From: Ketobacter alkanivorans
GTDB taxonomy: Bacteria; Pseudomonadota; Gammaproteobacteria; Pseudomonadales; Ketobacteraceae
NCBI RefSeq assembly: GCF_002863865.1
Contig: NZ_CP022684.1
Span: 2,199,501 to 2,263,500 of the forward strand
Reading direction: 5' to 3'
DNA: 64,000 nucleotides
The notes under the pieces were generated by a model. It worked only from the letters and a program-made list of their open reading frames with translations, was not told where the DNA came from and did not search any database. This document shows, piece after piece, positions 49,573 to 59,313 of the stretch. The position numbers and the translations under genes were made by a program. Each line of letters opens with the position of its first letter. Within the stretch, counting starts at the first letter, position 1.

Positions 49573-51198
49573 TTAAAAGCCGTAACCCACCTCGAACCAG
49601 TAATCACAGCGTCCATTGCGGAAATTGTCACGGTTTTCTGGCTCACCACTGATGACCATATAGTTATTACGATCGATATCAAACGCGGCCCACTCAGGCA
49701 CACCCTCACCATTCGGGTTTCCGGTGCGAGCAAAATTGCCCCAGGCTTGCTGAAATATATCCCTAACCCGCTTATCGGAAGCTCTTGCAAGGGAACTAAG
49801 CAAAGGAAATTCAAATAGATAGCCTATATCGGCACTGTGAAATGTGCCAAGAGCGGGTGGATTGGACTTAAACCCTAACGCCGCCAGCCCCATTACAAAG
49901 GAGCGAACATCCTGCTCCAACGAGTACATCCAGACATTGTTATTCCGGCTATAGGTGCGGGCCATATTTAAAGTAGGGCACTTCATAATAAAGTCACCAC
50001 GAGCATCAGCATGCGCCTGCCCAGCAGTAGGGTACTGATCGAAAGGATAGTGCAACGCGATGTCTGCACCTTGACCTGGATAACGTTGCTCCAAGAACTC
50101 AGCGTAAACGACCGCATCATCCGGGTGCGAAAGAAACCCGGCAAACAGGCTGCCTTCATCTTTATTAGTACCAAGCAGTATGGGTGTATCATGCCTTGAG
50201 CTGTCTGCCAGCAGCTCCAATGGATCGCTTGGGAACACGTCACCATCCACCACCAGCCCTATTCGGAAAAGCCACTCATCCAATCGCCACCCGAACGTTG
50301 TAAACAGATTGGCCTTTTTCAAGTCGCGAATGGTTTCTATGGGCAGGTCCCGAGCACACTGCAGAGGCTCATCAGCGTCCAGACAACCCAACTCCTGCAT
50401 CAAATCCATTCCTTCTTGTTGCGCCTCCTGCAATGTCATAACACCCAGGGTATCGCAGGCTCCGCTCTGCATAATGGCTCGATGTAATAACTTATCCGGC
50501 ACCTGAGTCTTGGGCGTCGCTAACAGCGCACAAGTGTTGGTGGATCCGGCGGATTCACCAAACACAGTAACGTTACCAGGATCACCACCAAACAGTGCGA
50601 TTTCATCATGCACCCAGCGTAATGCTGCAATCAGATCTTTTATCGCCTGATTTCCTTTCAGCTCCTCACCACCACCTAATCCTGGTAATGCAAAAAATCC
50701 AGACACAAGCAATCGATAGTTTACCGTTACCACCACCACATTTTGTGCTGCAGCCAGACTGGCACCATCATACTGAAGCTCGTTGCTGGAACCTGCCATT
50801 TGAGCGCCCCCATGCACCCAAAACATAACGGGGTGAGGGCCTTCTGTATTCGGTACCCAAACATTCAAAGTCAAGCAATCTTCCCGGGGATAAAGCGCGG
50901 GCAGGCCTACGCCGTATTGAGTGCAGGCATTTCCCTTACTTTTTGCTTCGAAAACACCATCCCAACTCTGTGGGGCTTGCGGGTCCGCCCAGCGCAGTTC
51001 TCCCACAGGAGGCGCGGCATATGGGATACCGAGATATTCTGTCACAGCACCGTTACGATTGCCCTCAACCAAACCATAGCTAGTAGCAACCTGAGGGTCG
51101 GCCCCGCAACCAGTAAGCATTGCCCCCAGAAAAACCATCAACCATAGCAACGAAAACCTATATTTGCTTATAAAGCCCAGACGATAACTGCGTGCCAT
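49573..51198 (-). CDS. Carboxylesterase type B family lipoprotein
   Basis: A 541-residue alpha/beta-hydrolase of the COesterase family with a lipoprotein signal (FLGAMLTGC, lipobox LTGC). The family start EYLGIPYAAPPVGELRWADPQAP, the oxyanion PVMFWVHGGAQM, the nucleophile motif FGESAGS, the acidic residue in GTNKDEGSLF and the catalytic His region GTFHSADIGYLFEFPL are all present. It is probably anchored in the outer membrane or periplasm. The ATG at 51198 is preferred over the frame opening at 51318 because it starts the signal peptide. The substrate is unknown. Confidence 0.9.
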   Translation of the reverse strand: MARSYRLGFISKYRFSLLWLMVFLGAMLTGCGADPQVATSYGLVEGNRNGAVTEYLGIPYAAPPVGELRWADPQAPQSWDGVFEAKSKGNACTQYGVGLPALYPREDCLTLNVWVPNTEGPHPVMFWVHGGAQMAGSSNELQYDGASLAAAQNVVVVTVNYRLLVSGFFALPGLGGGEELKGNQAIKDLIAALRWVHDEIALFGGDPGNVTVFGESAGSTNTCALLATPKTQVPDKLLHRAIMQSGACDTLGVMTLQEAQQEGMDLMQELGCLDADEPLQCARDLPIETIRDLKKANLFTTFGWRLDEWLFRIGLVVDGDVFPSDPLELLADSSRHDTPILLGTNKDEGSLFAGFLSHPDDAVVYAEFLEQRYPGQGADIALHYPFDQYPTAGQAHADARGDFIMKCPTLNMARTYSRNNNVWMYSLEQDVRSFVMGLAALGFKSNPPALGTFHSADIGYLFEFPLLSSLARASDKRVRDIFQQAWGNFARTGNPNGEGVPEWAAFDIDRNNYMVISGEPENRDNFRNGRCDYWFEVGYGF

Positions 51199-51295
51199 AA
51201 AGAAAACGATCCTGTGATTTTTTGTATTAGCACAGGATCTTACCGCTGAAGGAAACCGGAATATTGTAAAGATGGGTCGAAATCGATTAGGCCGG

Positions 51296-52219
51296 TTATC
51301 CCAAGCGGCCGTTCTCACTTAACACGCGAATAGAGGAAGATGCTGCAGAAGTTCTATTTTCCACCCCCATCTTCTTGAATACTTGTTCAAGATGCTTGTT
51401 CACTGTACGGGGGCTCATTTCCAATATCTGAGCGATCTCTCGATTGGTTTTCCCATTCGCAATCCACAACAGTACTTCTGCCTCCCTTTCCGTAAGGCTG
51501 TAGGCCTTTTTCAGGACTTCGACATCGGAGCTCCCATCCTCCTCAAACAGTCGAAACAAATGCTCATGTGCGTTAATCTCACCAAGGTACTTGCACTGAA
51601 GTTTTTTAATCGGCGCATCCACTTGAATTTTCCTTCCTTGCTCTGGCATATGTACCAGCCAGTTGCGTAACACCGGCGCCAAGAACCCTTCAAGCCAATT
51701 CGAATCTGCCATCGCCAATTCAAACAATGCAAATACTTGAGGAGTTGCCCATAGCATTTTTCCATTGTGATCGGTTGTAAAGATATTCTGGCCCGCTGTA
51801 TCCAGCGCAACTCTGGCGCTCTGAGTCATGCGAGCATTGGATAGATGCACCCGCATGCGGGCAACCAGTTCCTGTGGGTTAATCGGTTTGGCAATATAAT
51901 CAACTCCCCCGGCCTCTAACCCCATGACGATATGCTCAGTATCGCTCAACCCTGTCATGAAAATGATTGGAATATTCTTTAAATCCGCACGTTGCTTCAT
52001 CCTACGGCAGGTCTCAAAACCATCGATGTTTGGCATAAGCGCATCAAGCAGAATGATATCCGGCCGCATTTTGCATGCGATATTAATCGCCTGTTCACCA
52101 TCAAGCGCAATCAGTACCGTTAGCCCCTCTTCATCCAGAACCTGACTTAGCATGCCTAATGTTTCTGCAGAATCATCCACGACCAACACCACATCTGATC
52201 GTTGCGCTACGACACTCAT
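51296..52219 (-). CDS. LuxR-type response regulator paired with the NCS1-kinase fusion
   Basis: A 307-residue regulator: receiver (VLVVDDSAETLGML, phosphoacceptor Asp in IILLDALMPNIDG, Lys in YIAKPIN), a PAS-like middle region (~135-230) and a C-terminal LuxR HTH (YSLTEREAEVLLWIANGKTNREIAQIL, RTVNKHLEQVFKKMGVENR). Its start overlaps the stop of the 1130-residue transporter-kinase (ATGA), so the pair is translationally coupled. The divergent amide/urea uptake and formamidase operon is the probable target. Confidence 0.92.
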   Translation of the reverse strand: MSVVAQRSDVVLVVDDSAETLGMLSQVLDEEGLTVLIALDGEQAINIACKMRPDIILLDALMPNIDGFETCRRMKQRADLKNIPIIFMTGLSDTEHIVMGLEAGGVDYIAKPINPQELVARMRVHLSNARMTQSARVALDTAGQNIFTTDHNGKMLWATPQVFALFELAMADSNWLEGFLAPVLRNWLVHMPEQGRKIQVDAPIKKLQCKYLGEINAHEHLFRLFEEDGSSDVEVLKKAYSLTEREAEVLLWIANGKTNREIAQILEMSPRTVNKHLEQVFKKMGVENRTSAASSSIRVLSENGRLG

Positions 52220-55200
52220 TCCGATTTCACCTGACTTAGACTTATGATGATATCCATTCTTGCCTGTCTTACAGCAGCGTCCAGATACTCTATAAAAGCA
52301 GGGCTGGCACGCTCACCATGCCTGAGTTTATCAAGCTCTGCCTTCAAACCCTGCAAATGTCCTATTTCCGCCATTGCACATAACCGATCGAGTGTGTCAC
52401 TGTCCGGTAGATCTTTTTCTGGCAGCGAATTCACCACTAAGGGAATGGAAATATTGGATTCACCTTCGTAGATCCATCGCAAGCCAAGCAATCCCCCTAT
52501 ACGTTCTAACAAAGCAGTAACCCGCACGGGTTTAATCAGATAGTCATTATGGGGTCTTAAATCATCGTTATCATGGTGCCCTTCACGTGCATCTGCCGAG
52601 ATCATAACTATCGGCTCAGTTACTGATGATTCACGCAGGTGGCTGGCAAGCTGCCAACCATTCATGCCTGGCATATTCATATCCAGTAAATATATATCAG
52701 GATGCCATTTTTCTAACATCCCGATGCAGTCCTCCGCAGTTTGCGCCTCACCCACCGCGAACCCAATAGGCTCCAGAATATTGCGCATTAAAGAACGATG
52801 GACCTCATCGTCATCTACCACCATAACCTTTTTTCGTGCTCCGACGTATCCACGAATTCTCTGCTCTAGCGTGGGAGCCAAGGCAGGCTGCACAATACTG
52901 GGCAGCATCAGAGAAACGGTGAACCGACTGCCCATGCCCGGCACACTCTCAACACTGATATCGCCACCCATTATTTCGGTTAATAGTCGAGTAATAGTCA
53001 AACCTAAACCGGTTCCCGGTGCGGGAACCATACCTGGCTCATGAATACGCTCAAACGGTTTAAATATCTTGTCTATATTATCCTTACTAATACCAACGCC
53101 TGAATCACGCACATTAAACTCAGCCACTTGATTTCTATAACGTACTTCAAGGCTAACTTGGCCCACATAAGTGAACTTTATTGCATTGGATAGTAAATTT
53201 ATAAGTATCTGCCGTAGCCGCTTTTCATCTGTTGCCACATACTCAGGCAACCGTCCAACGCACTGATACTCAAATCCAATCCCCTTCATCTGCGCCTGAA
53301 GCCTAAACATGTTAACCAATTGATCCATCAGTTTCGAAAAACGCACTTCATTACGGTGCAAATCCAGTTTCCCCGCTTCGATCTTGGAGATATCGAGCAG
53401 ACCTTCAATAAGATCCGACAGATGCTCACTGCTGCGTAGAATGACATTAACTGCCTCTCTTCGATTTTCCGGGATAGTTTGATCACCTTCCAGTAACTGG
53501 GCATAGCCCATTACAGAATTCAAGGGCGACCTTAATTCATGACTGATTCCGGTCAGGTAGCGACTTTTTGCATTATTTGCTGCTTCGGCCAGCTCCTTTG
53601 CCTGCTGTAGCGCAAGGTCTGTTTGTTCGTGGGCAAACACTTCCTGTTGTAATAATTCAGTTTGTCGTTCTGTCTCTTCCTGAGCCACCAGCCGGCTTTC
53701 ATGGGCCAGAACAAACAGCCAAACGGCAACTCCAGCAACAATCAACAGGATGAAAAATTCTTTCCACAACAAGTTTCCAATTAATTCCTTAACAATCAAA
53801 TCGGGCGCCTGAACTTCGAAATATACAACTGTCAATATCAGGGCTATGAACAAGGAGCATAACGACATCAACGCCATGAAATGGCCAAATCTTGAGTTCA
53901 TGTGAGCAACAATTCTTTGTGGCAATATCGCAGCCATCAAGTTCAGCATTTGCTCGGACATGCGCGCATGAGGTTTGCAACGATCCTGGCACCGAGCATC
54001 CAAAGAACAGCACAGCGAACATATGTGTCCTCCGTATGCGGGGCACAAAGCCATATCTTCTGCTTCAAAATTGTGTTCGCATATACAGCAGGTCGCTATT
54101 CCGTTGCTGGTTACTATGTATGATGGTTGCCGTGCTATGTAGTACCGGCCTTTCGTCACCCACGCAATAAAGGGTGCGATAACAAAAGCCGAGGCTAACG
54201 CTAAATACGGCGCAAGAGCCTGAGCTATGTCACCGTAGCTTCCCATGTGAGCACTGATACCTATCAAGGACGCCAACACCATTGAGCCGAAGCCCACCGG
54301 ATTAATGTCATATAGATAGGCACGTCTGAACTCGATTGCGGGCGGACTCAAGCCTAAAGGTTTGTTTACAACCAAGTCCGCTACCAATGACCCAACCCAG
54401 GCAACAGCGACAATCGCGTAAACCCCCAGAATCTCTTCCAGTGCACGATATATCCCCAGCTCCATTAGCAACAACGCAATCACCACATTAAAGATCAACC
54501 AAACAACACGCCCCGGGTGGTTGTGGGTAAGCCGCGAGAAGAAATTCGACCATGCAATTGAACCAGCGTAAGCGTTGGTGACATTGATCTTGAGCTGGGA
54601 AAGAATCACGAAAACGCCTGCCATTGCCAACGCGAATTCTGGAGATGATGTGATGTAACCAAAAGCGACTCGATACATGGTAGTCGGATCACTCGCGTCA
54701 GTTTCGGCAATACCATGATTGAGTGCGAGCACCGCCAGAAAAGAACCCGCAAATACTTTTAACACCCCTACGCCAATCCATCCCGGCCCCGCGACAATCA
54801 TCGAGCTCCACCACCGCCAAGCCGGCACCTGTGGTTTTGGTGGCAAGAATCGCAAAAAGTCCACCTGCTCGCCAATTTGCGCGATCAACGAGAAGATCAC
54901 CGCAGATGCAGCCCCAAACAACAGGATATTAAATCCTCCGTCAGCGCCCTCCTCAGCACCGACGTAACGGGTCCAGTCCTCCACGGACACCACATCATTC
55001 AAGCCTATGTAGATAAAAGGAAGCAACTGAAGACAGACCCATAGCGGCTGCGACCATAACTGGAAACGGCTGATCAATGTGATGCCGTGCGTAACCAAGG
55101 GAATAACCAATACAGCGCTAATCAAATACCCGATTGAAACCGGTATATGAAAGAGCTGATCCAACGCCATGGCCATTATTGCAGCTTCCAGAGCGAAGAA

Positions 55201-55608
55201 TATGAAGGTGAATGATGCGTAAATTAGCGACGTGATGGTCGAGCCGATGTAACCAAAACCTGCACCACGAGTGAGCAAATCAATATCGATGCCATATTTT
55301 GAAGCATAGAAGGCTATAGGAAAACCAGTCACAAATATGATTAGCCCTACTGTTAAAATGGCTATTGCCGCATTGGTGAAACCATAATTCAGCGTGATGG
55401 ACGCCCCTATGGCTTCGAGCGCCAGAAACGATATAGCACCTAGTGCAGTGTTACTTACTCGAGCAGCTGACCAGCGACGCGCACTTTTCGCTGTAAAACG
55501 TAATGCATAATCTTCTAAGGTTTCGTTTGCAACCCACTGATTGTAGCTACGCCTGACCCTGAATATTTGTTGCCTTGCCGCCATTTGTCTATGCCCAGTT
55601 TGATTCAC
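52216..55608 (-). CDS. NCS1-type transporter fused to histidine kinase and receiver
   Basis: A 1130-residue fusion. Residues ~25-490 form a purine/cytosine-permease (NCS1) domain with about 12 spans. Residues ~507-545 form a cysteine-rich segment (Cys 507, 508, 510, 522, 530, 533, 534, 540 and 544, with His residues) that looks like a zinc-binding module. Two more spans follow (~580-600 and ~615-635), then coiled coil, HisKA (GISHELRSPLNSVMG, His690), ATPase (NLLSNAIKFTYVG, DSGVGIS, GTGLGLTITRLL) and a C-terminal receiver (VMVVDDDEVHRSLM, Asp in IYLLDMNMPGMNG). It probably senses the substrate, perhaps a urea or amide-like nitrogen source, through the transporter domain, as CbrA does with its SSS domain. 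Confidence 0.92.
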   Translation of the reverse strand: MNQTGHRQMAARQQIFRVRRSYNQWVANETLEDYALRFTAKSARRWSAARVSNTALGAISFLALEAIGASITLNYGFTNAAIAILTVGLIIFVTGFPIAFYASKYGIDIDLLTRGAGFGYIGSTITSLIYASFTFIFFALEAAIMAMALDQLFHIPVSIGYLISAVLVIPLVTHGITLISRFQLWSQPLWVCLQLLPFIYIGLNDVVSVEDWTRYVGAEEGADGGFNILLFGAASAVIFSLIAQIGEQVDFLRFLPPKPQVPAWRWWSSMIVAGPGWIGVGVLKVFAGSFLAVLALNHGIAETDASDPTTMYRVAFGYITSSPEFALAMAGVFVILSQLKINVTNAYAGSIAWSNFFSRLTHNHPGRVVWLIFNVVIALLLMELGIYRALEEILGVYAIVAVAWVGSLVADLVVNKPLGLSPPAIEFRRAYLYDINPVGFGSMVLASLIGISAHMGSYGDIAQALAPYLALASAFVIAPFIAWVTKGRYYIARQPSYIVTSNGIATCCICEHNFEAEDMALCPAYGGHICSLCCSLDARCQDRCKPHARMSEQMLNLMAAILPQRIVAHMNSRFGHFMALMSLCSLFIALILTVVYFEVQAPDLIVKELIGNLLWKEFFILLIVAGVAVWLFVLAHESRLVAQEETERQTELLQQEVFAHEQTDLALQQAKELAEAANNAKSRYLTGISHELRSPLNSVMGYAQLLEGDQTIPENRREAVNVILRSSEHLSDLIEGLLDISKIEAGKLDLHRNEVRFSKLMDQLVNMFRLQAQMKGIGFEYQCVGRLPEYVATDEKRLRQILINLLSNAIKFTYVGQVSLEVRYRNQVAEFNVRDSGVGISKDNIDKIFKPFERIHEPGMVPAPGTGLGLTITRLLTEIMGGDISVESVPGMGSRFTVSLMLPSIVQPALAPTLEQRIRGYVGARKKVMVVDDDEVHRSLMRNILEPIGFAVGEAQTAEDCIGMLEKWHPDIYLLDMNMPGMNGWQLASHLRESSVTEPIVMISADAREGHHDNDDLRPHNDYLIKPVRVTALLERIGGLLGLRWIYEGESNISIPLVVNSLPEKDLPDSDTLDRLCAMAEIGHLQGLKAELDKLRHGERASPAFIEYLDAAVRQARMDIIISLSQVKSE

Positions 55609-55924
55609 CTGCCAACCGGCAGCATCGTATGCTTAAGCGATGATAGCGCGGATGAAAATCCGATTTCAGAGAATCCCCAAGTCACATCCTGAATGACTAC
55701 GAACAAGACATGCAGCAATTTGCATACCAAGGGAAGCAATTAAGTGGCCCTGGGATAGTGTATGACTATGCGTCAAATGACGTAGGTGCATAGGGTATTC
55801 GGCGAATGTTGTCACCCATGTGAAAACGCAATACTGCCCACCATGACACAACGCCTTGCGCTGCTGCGCTGTCGACAGGCATTCGAGTGTCTAAATTGGG
55901 TCGTAATTCACAAGAGGTCGAACC
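55609..55924. other. Divergent control region between the transporter-kinase and fmd operons
   Basis: About 316 bases with no gene. It contains the nested palindrome at 55766-55793. A sigma-54-like sequence near 55844 has the wrong spacing and is not counted as a promoter. Confidence 0.5.
55766..55793. promoter_or_regulatory. Nested palindrome, candidate operator
   Basis: Outer arms CTATGC/GCATAG enclose an inner palindrome CGTCA-AA-TGACG in the middle of the divergent promoter region. It could bind the LuxR-type regulator encoded next door; binding is inferred from position only. Confidence 0.4.
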
Positions 55925-57154
55925 ATGCTGTCCAATAACCTTAGCTCCAAGTTTAGAAAGGCCGCGCTGGCATTTACCGCCAGTATTTTTCTCACTCCAT
56001 ATATATCTCAAGCAAACCCCGTCAATTCTACCGGCTTAGCAGTAACCGACGACAAGGTAACGGTGGGGATACTCCACTCGGTTACCGGCACTATGGCCAT
56101 CAGTGAAACTGGATCTGTACAGGCCGAAAAGCTGGCTATAGAACAAATCAACGCCATGGGAGGTGTATTGGGTCGAAAAATTGAATTTATTCAGGAAGAC
56201 GGCGCCAGTGACTGGCCAACATTTGCAGAGAAATCCAAAAAGCTTTTGGTTAACGACAAAGTAGCCGCTGTATTTGGCTGCTGGACTTCGGCATCACGCA
56301 AAGCGGTGCTGCCGGTGTTCGAACAGTACAACGGGATGCTTTACTACCCAACATTTTACGAAGGTCTGGAGCAATCGCCCAACGTAATCTACACCGGTCA
56401 AGAAGCTACCCAGCAGATCCTGGAAGGCATCGACTGGGCTAAGTCCACCAAAGGTGCCAAGACGTTTTATCTACTCGGCTCCGACTATATTTGGCCACGC
56501 ACCTCCAACAAGATCGCACGCAAGCACATTGATAAACTCGGACTTAAAGTGGTGGGGGAGGAATACTATCCGCTCGGGCATACTCAGTTCAATTCTGTCA
56601 TCAACAAGATCAAGTTGAAAAAGCCTGATGTGGTGTTCATTTCCGTAGTAGGTGGTTCCAATGTTGCTTTCTATAAACAATTGAAGGCAGCAGGCATCAA
56701 TATGACCAAAGAGAAGCCTTTGTTTCTGACGATCTCTGTTACCGAAGACGAGATACTGGGTATAGGTGGCGAGAACATCGAAGGCATCTACGCATCAATG
56801 AAATACTTCCAGAGCTTACCAAACGATAACAACAAAGGATTTGTTGAAGCGTTCAAAGCTAAATGGGGCAAGGATATCGTCATTGGTGACGTCACTCAGG
56901 CAGCCTACCTTGGGCCATGGCTGTGGAAAGCTGCTGTAGAAAAAGCCGGCTCCTTTGATATAGACAAGGTTCGTGCTGCATCTCCAGGGATTGAGTTAAC
57001 AACCGCACCTGAAGGTTACGTCAGGGTACATGAAAACCACCACCTCTGGTCCAAAACACGCATTGGCGTCGCCATGACGGATGGGCAGTACAAGGTAGTG
57101 TATGAAAGTAGCGATCTGATTGAACCCGATCCATTCCCAGAAGGTTATCAATAA
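55925..57154 (+). CDS. fmdD: Amide/urea ABC transporter substrate-binding protein (FmdD-like)
   Basis: A 409-residue periplasmic binding protein similar to UrtA (VGILHSVTGTMAISETG, GCWTSASRKAVLPVFE, YYPTFYEG), with a signal peptide (FLTPYISQANPV). In Methylophilus the fmdDEF transporter imports short-chain amides and urea beside formamidase fmdA, the same arrangement as here. It shares clear segments with UrtA at 2930-4234 but is diverged. A stem-loop follows the gene. Substrate preference for formamide over urea is inferred from the operon. Confidence 0.9.
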   Translation: MLSNNLSSKFRKAALAFTASIFLTPYISQANPVNSTGLAVTDDKVTVGILHSVTGTMAISETGSVQAEKLAIEQINAMGGVLGRKIEFIQEDGASDWPTFAEKSKKLLVNDKVAAVFGCWTSASRKAVLPVFEQYNGMLYYPTFYEGLEQSPNVIYTGQEATQQILEGIDWAKSTKGAKTFYLLGSDYIWPRTSNKIARKHIDKLGLKVVGEEYYPLGHTQFNSVINKIKLKKPDVVFISVVGGSNVAFYKQLKAAGINMTKEKPLFLTISVTEDEILGIGGENIEGIYASMKYFQSLPNDNNKGFVEAFKAKWGKDIVIGDVTQAAYLGPWLWKAAVEKAGSFDIDKVRAASPGIELTTAPEGYVRVHENHHLWSKTRIGVAMTDGQYKVVYESSDLIEPDPFPEGYQ

Positions 57155-57161
57155 GGCAATA

Positions 57162-57192
57162 GCTTGGTGGCATCATTGTGGTGCCGCCAAGC
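57162..57192 (+). repeat. Intercistronic stem-loop after fmdD
   Basis: GCTTGGTGGCA and TGCCGCCAAGC pair with one G-T wobble around a 9-base loop, with no T run. It may protect the upstream binding-protein mRNA and set its excess over the permeases, as the urtA-urtB hairpin does. Confidence 0.65.
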
Positions 57193-57229
57193 CTGCTCCA
57201 TCTCTTAGAAGTGATTACTGGAGGCTGAT

Positions 57230-58156
57230 ATGTTTGCCGAATATACCGCATCAGAGCTGACATCGATATTTGCCATGCAAGGCTTTGCAGGCTTGATTCT
57301 GTTCTCAGTGTTCGTACTCATGGCGCTGGGTCTTGCCATTATTTTTGGCCAAATGGGTGTAATAAATATGGCGCATGGGGAATTCATGATTCTCGGTGCC
57401 TACATCACGTACCTAACGTCCAACGTATTTTCAGAATATGTCCCAACTTTATTCAGCGGGTACTTCTTTCTCGCCATGCTACTGGCATTCCTTGCCACCT
57501 TTTTACTTGGGGCGCTAGTTGAATGGGCCATGATAAGGCATTTGTATAAGCGCCCTCTCGATACGTTGCTGGCAACGTGGGGACTAAGTCTTATTTTGCA
57601 ACAGCTCTATCGCACAGTGTTTGGAGCACGCGAAGTCGGTGTAACACTCCCCGATTGGTTGATGGGCTCGTACCCACTTACAGAGATGATTGAAATACCC
57701 ATCAACGGAATCTTCGTTATGGTTCTTACTTTGATCATATCGCTAGGCGTCTACTTCATGATGTTTCGCTCGCGCTGGGGATGCCAGGTTCGCGCCGTGG
57801 TGCAAAACCGCGAAATGGCCAGCGCCGTTGGCATCAACACCGAAAAGGTCGATCGCATCACCTTCGCCCTGGGATGTGGTATCGCTGGCATCGCTGGCAG
57901 TGCATTTACGATGGTTGGCTCAACCGGCCCCACCTCAGGACAACTCTACATCGTTGATACATTTCTGGTGGTGGTATTCGGGGGCGCTCAAAGCCTACTG
58001 GGCACCATAGCATCGGCATTCACTATCTCCCAAGCCCAATCAACCATGGAATTCTTCCTCAGCGGCTCAATGGCTAAAGTGCTCACTCTGTTGGTCGTCG
58101 TAGGCATCCTTATGCTGCGTCCACAGGGTCTATTCGCACTGAAGATACGTCACTAA
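57230..58156 (+). CDS. fmdE: Amide/urea ABC transporter permease (UrtB/LivH-like)
   Basis: A 308-residue permease with about eight spans and the family stretch IIFGQMGVINMAHGEFMILGAY. It lacks the long periplasmic N-terminal domain of UrtB at 1201-2832, a clean difference between the two systems. A GGAGG ribosome binding site precedes the ATG. The next permease starts 12 bases after its stop. Confidence 0.9.
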   Translation: MFAEYTASELTSIFAMQGFAGLILFSVFVLMALGLAIIFGQMGVINMAHGEFMILGAYITYLTSNVFSEYVPTLFSGYFFLAMLLAFLATFLLGALVEWAMIRHLYKRPLDTLLATWGLSLILQQLYRTVFGAREVGVTLPDWLMGSYPLTEMIEIPINGIFVMVLTLIISLGVYFMMFRSRWGCQVRAVVQNREMASAVGINTEKVDRITFALGCGIAGIAGSAFTMVGSTGPTSGQLYIVDTFLVVVFGGAQSLLGTIASAFTISQAQSTMEFFLSGSMAKVLTLLVVVGILMLRPQGLFALKIRH

Positions 58157-58168
58157 GGAGTGTCGATT

Positions 58169-59311
58169 ATGTCTTATGGAATACGTTCTTTCTTACCCAA
58201 ATCCGATGCGCTCAGCTTTGCACTATTAGCGCTAGTGATCATGATCGTTTTACCACTATCAATGGATATTTTCCGACTCAATTTGATTGGCAAGTATCTT
58301 TCTTACGCCTTCGTAGCGATTGGCTTGGTACTTTGCTGGGGATATGGAGGCATCCTCAGCCTGGGTCAGGGTGTTTTCTTTGGATTAGGTGGCTACTGTA
58401 TGGCGATGTTTCTAAAACTGGAAGCCTCTGCTCCGGAAAACACCGCGATACAATCCACTCCCGGTATTCCAGACTTTATGGATTGGAATCAGCTGACAGC
58501 GCTCCCTTGGTTCTGGGAACCGTTCAACAGCTTAAGCTTCACTATGATCGCCATTATTCTGGTGCCGGTTATCTTTGCATTTATCGTCAGTGTTGCAATG
58601 TTTAAGCGTCGCGTAGGCGGAGTGTACTTTGCCATTATCACTCAAGCCATCGCTGCCATTCTGACCATACTGATTATAGGTCAGCAAGGCTACACCGGCG
58701 GCGTGAACGGTATTACCGACCTCCGCACACTCAAGGGCTGGGACATACGCACCGATGAAGCCAAGTATATCTTGTACTTTCTGTGCTGCTTCATGTTGTT
58801 CGGTTGTTTGCTTATTGCTCAGTTCGTACGTAAAAGCAAACTGGGTCGATTACTGGTCGCAATGCGCGACAAAGAGGATCGAGTCCGTTTCTCCGGCTAC
58901 GATGTCTCTAATTTCAAAATCTTTGTGTTCTGCCTCGCTGCAGCATTCTCTGCCATTGGCGGTGCCATGTTTACACTTCAGGTCGGGTTCATGTCACCAA
59001 CCTTTGTCGGCATTGTGCCCTCCATCGAAATGGTGATCTTCTGTGCCGTCGGCGGCCGTCTTTCAATACTGGGTGCCGTCTATGGAACCTTGTTGGTAAA
59101 CCTAGCTAAAACAACCTTCTCAGAATCATTTCCCGAGTTGTGGCTATTCGGTCTTGGCGCTTTATTTATCGGCGTAGTGCTCGCCTTCCCAGATGGTTTA
59201 GCTGGCATATATAAAACCTGGATAGAGCCACGTGTATCACGGTGGCTTGTGACCATCCGCGCAATGCGCCCACCACTTTCCTCGTCTACAACTGCCGACA
59301 CCAGGAGCTGA
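58169..59311 (+). CDS. fmdF: Amide/urea ABC transporter permease (UrtC/LivM-like)
   Basis: A 380-residue permease with YGGILSLGQGVFFGLGGYCMAM, matching UrtC. The frame opens at a GTG (58160), but the ATG at 58169 has AAGGAG eight bases upstream. It pairs with the previous permease. The ATPase gene starts two bases after its stop. Confidence 0.9.
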   Translation: MSYGIRSFLPKSDALSFALLALVIMIVLPLSMDIFRLNLIGKYLSYAFVAIGLVLCWGYGGILSLGQGVFFGLGGYCMAMFLKLEASAPENTAIQSTPGIPDFMDWNQLTALPWFWEPFNSLSFTMIAIILVPVIFAFIVSVAMFKRRVGGVYFAIITQAIAAILTILIIGQQGYTGGVNGITDLRTLKGWDIRTDEAKYILYFLCCFMLFGCLLIAQFVRKSKLGRLLVAMRDKEDRVRFSGYDVSNFKIFVFCLAAAFSAIGGAMFTLQVGFMSPTFVGIVPSIEMVIFCAVGGRLSILGAVYGTLLVNLAKTTFSESFPELWLFGLGALFIGVVLAFPDGLAGIYKTWIEPRVSRWLVTIRAMRPPLSSSTTADTRS

Positions 59312-59313
59312 TA

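Noticed and set aside
55844..55859. Sigma-54-like sequence (TGACAC...CTTGC) upstream of fmdD
   Set aside because: The spacing between the -24 and -12 parts is one base too long and the GG pair is broken.
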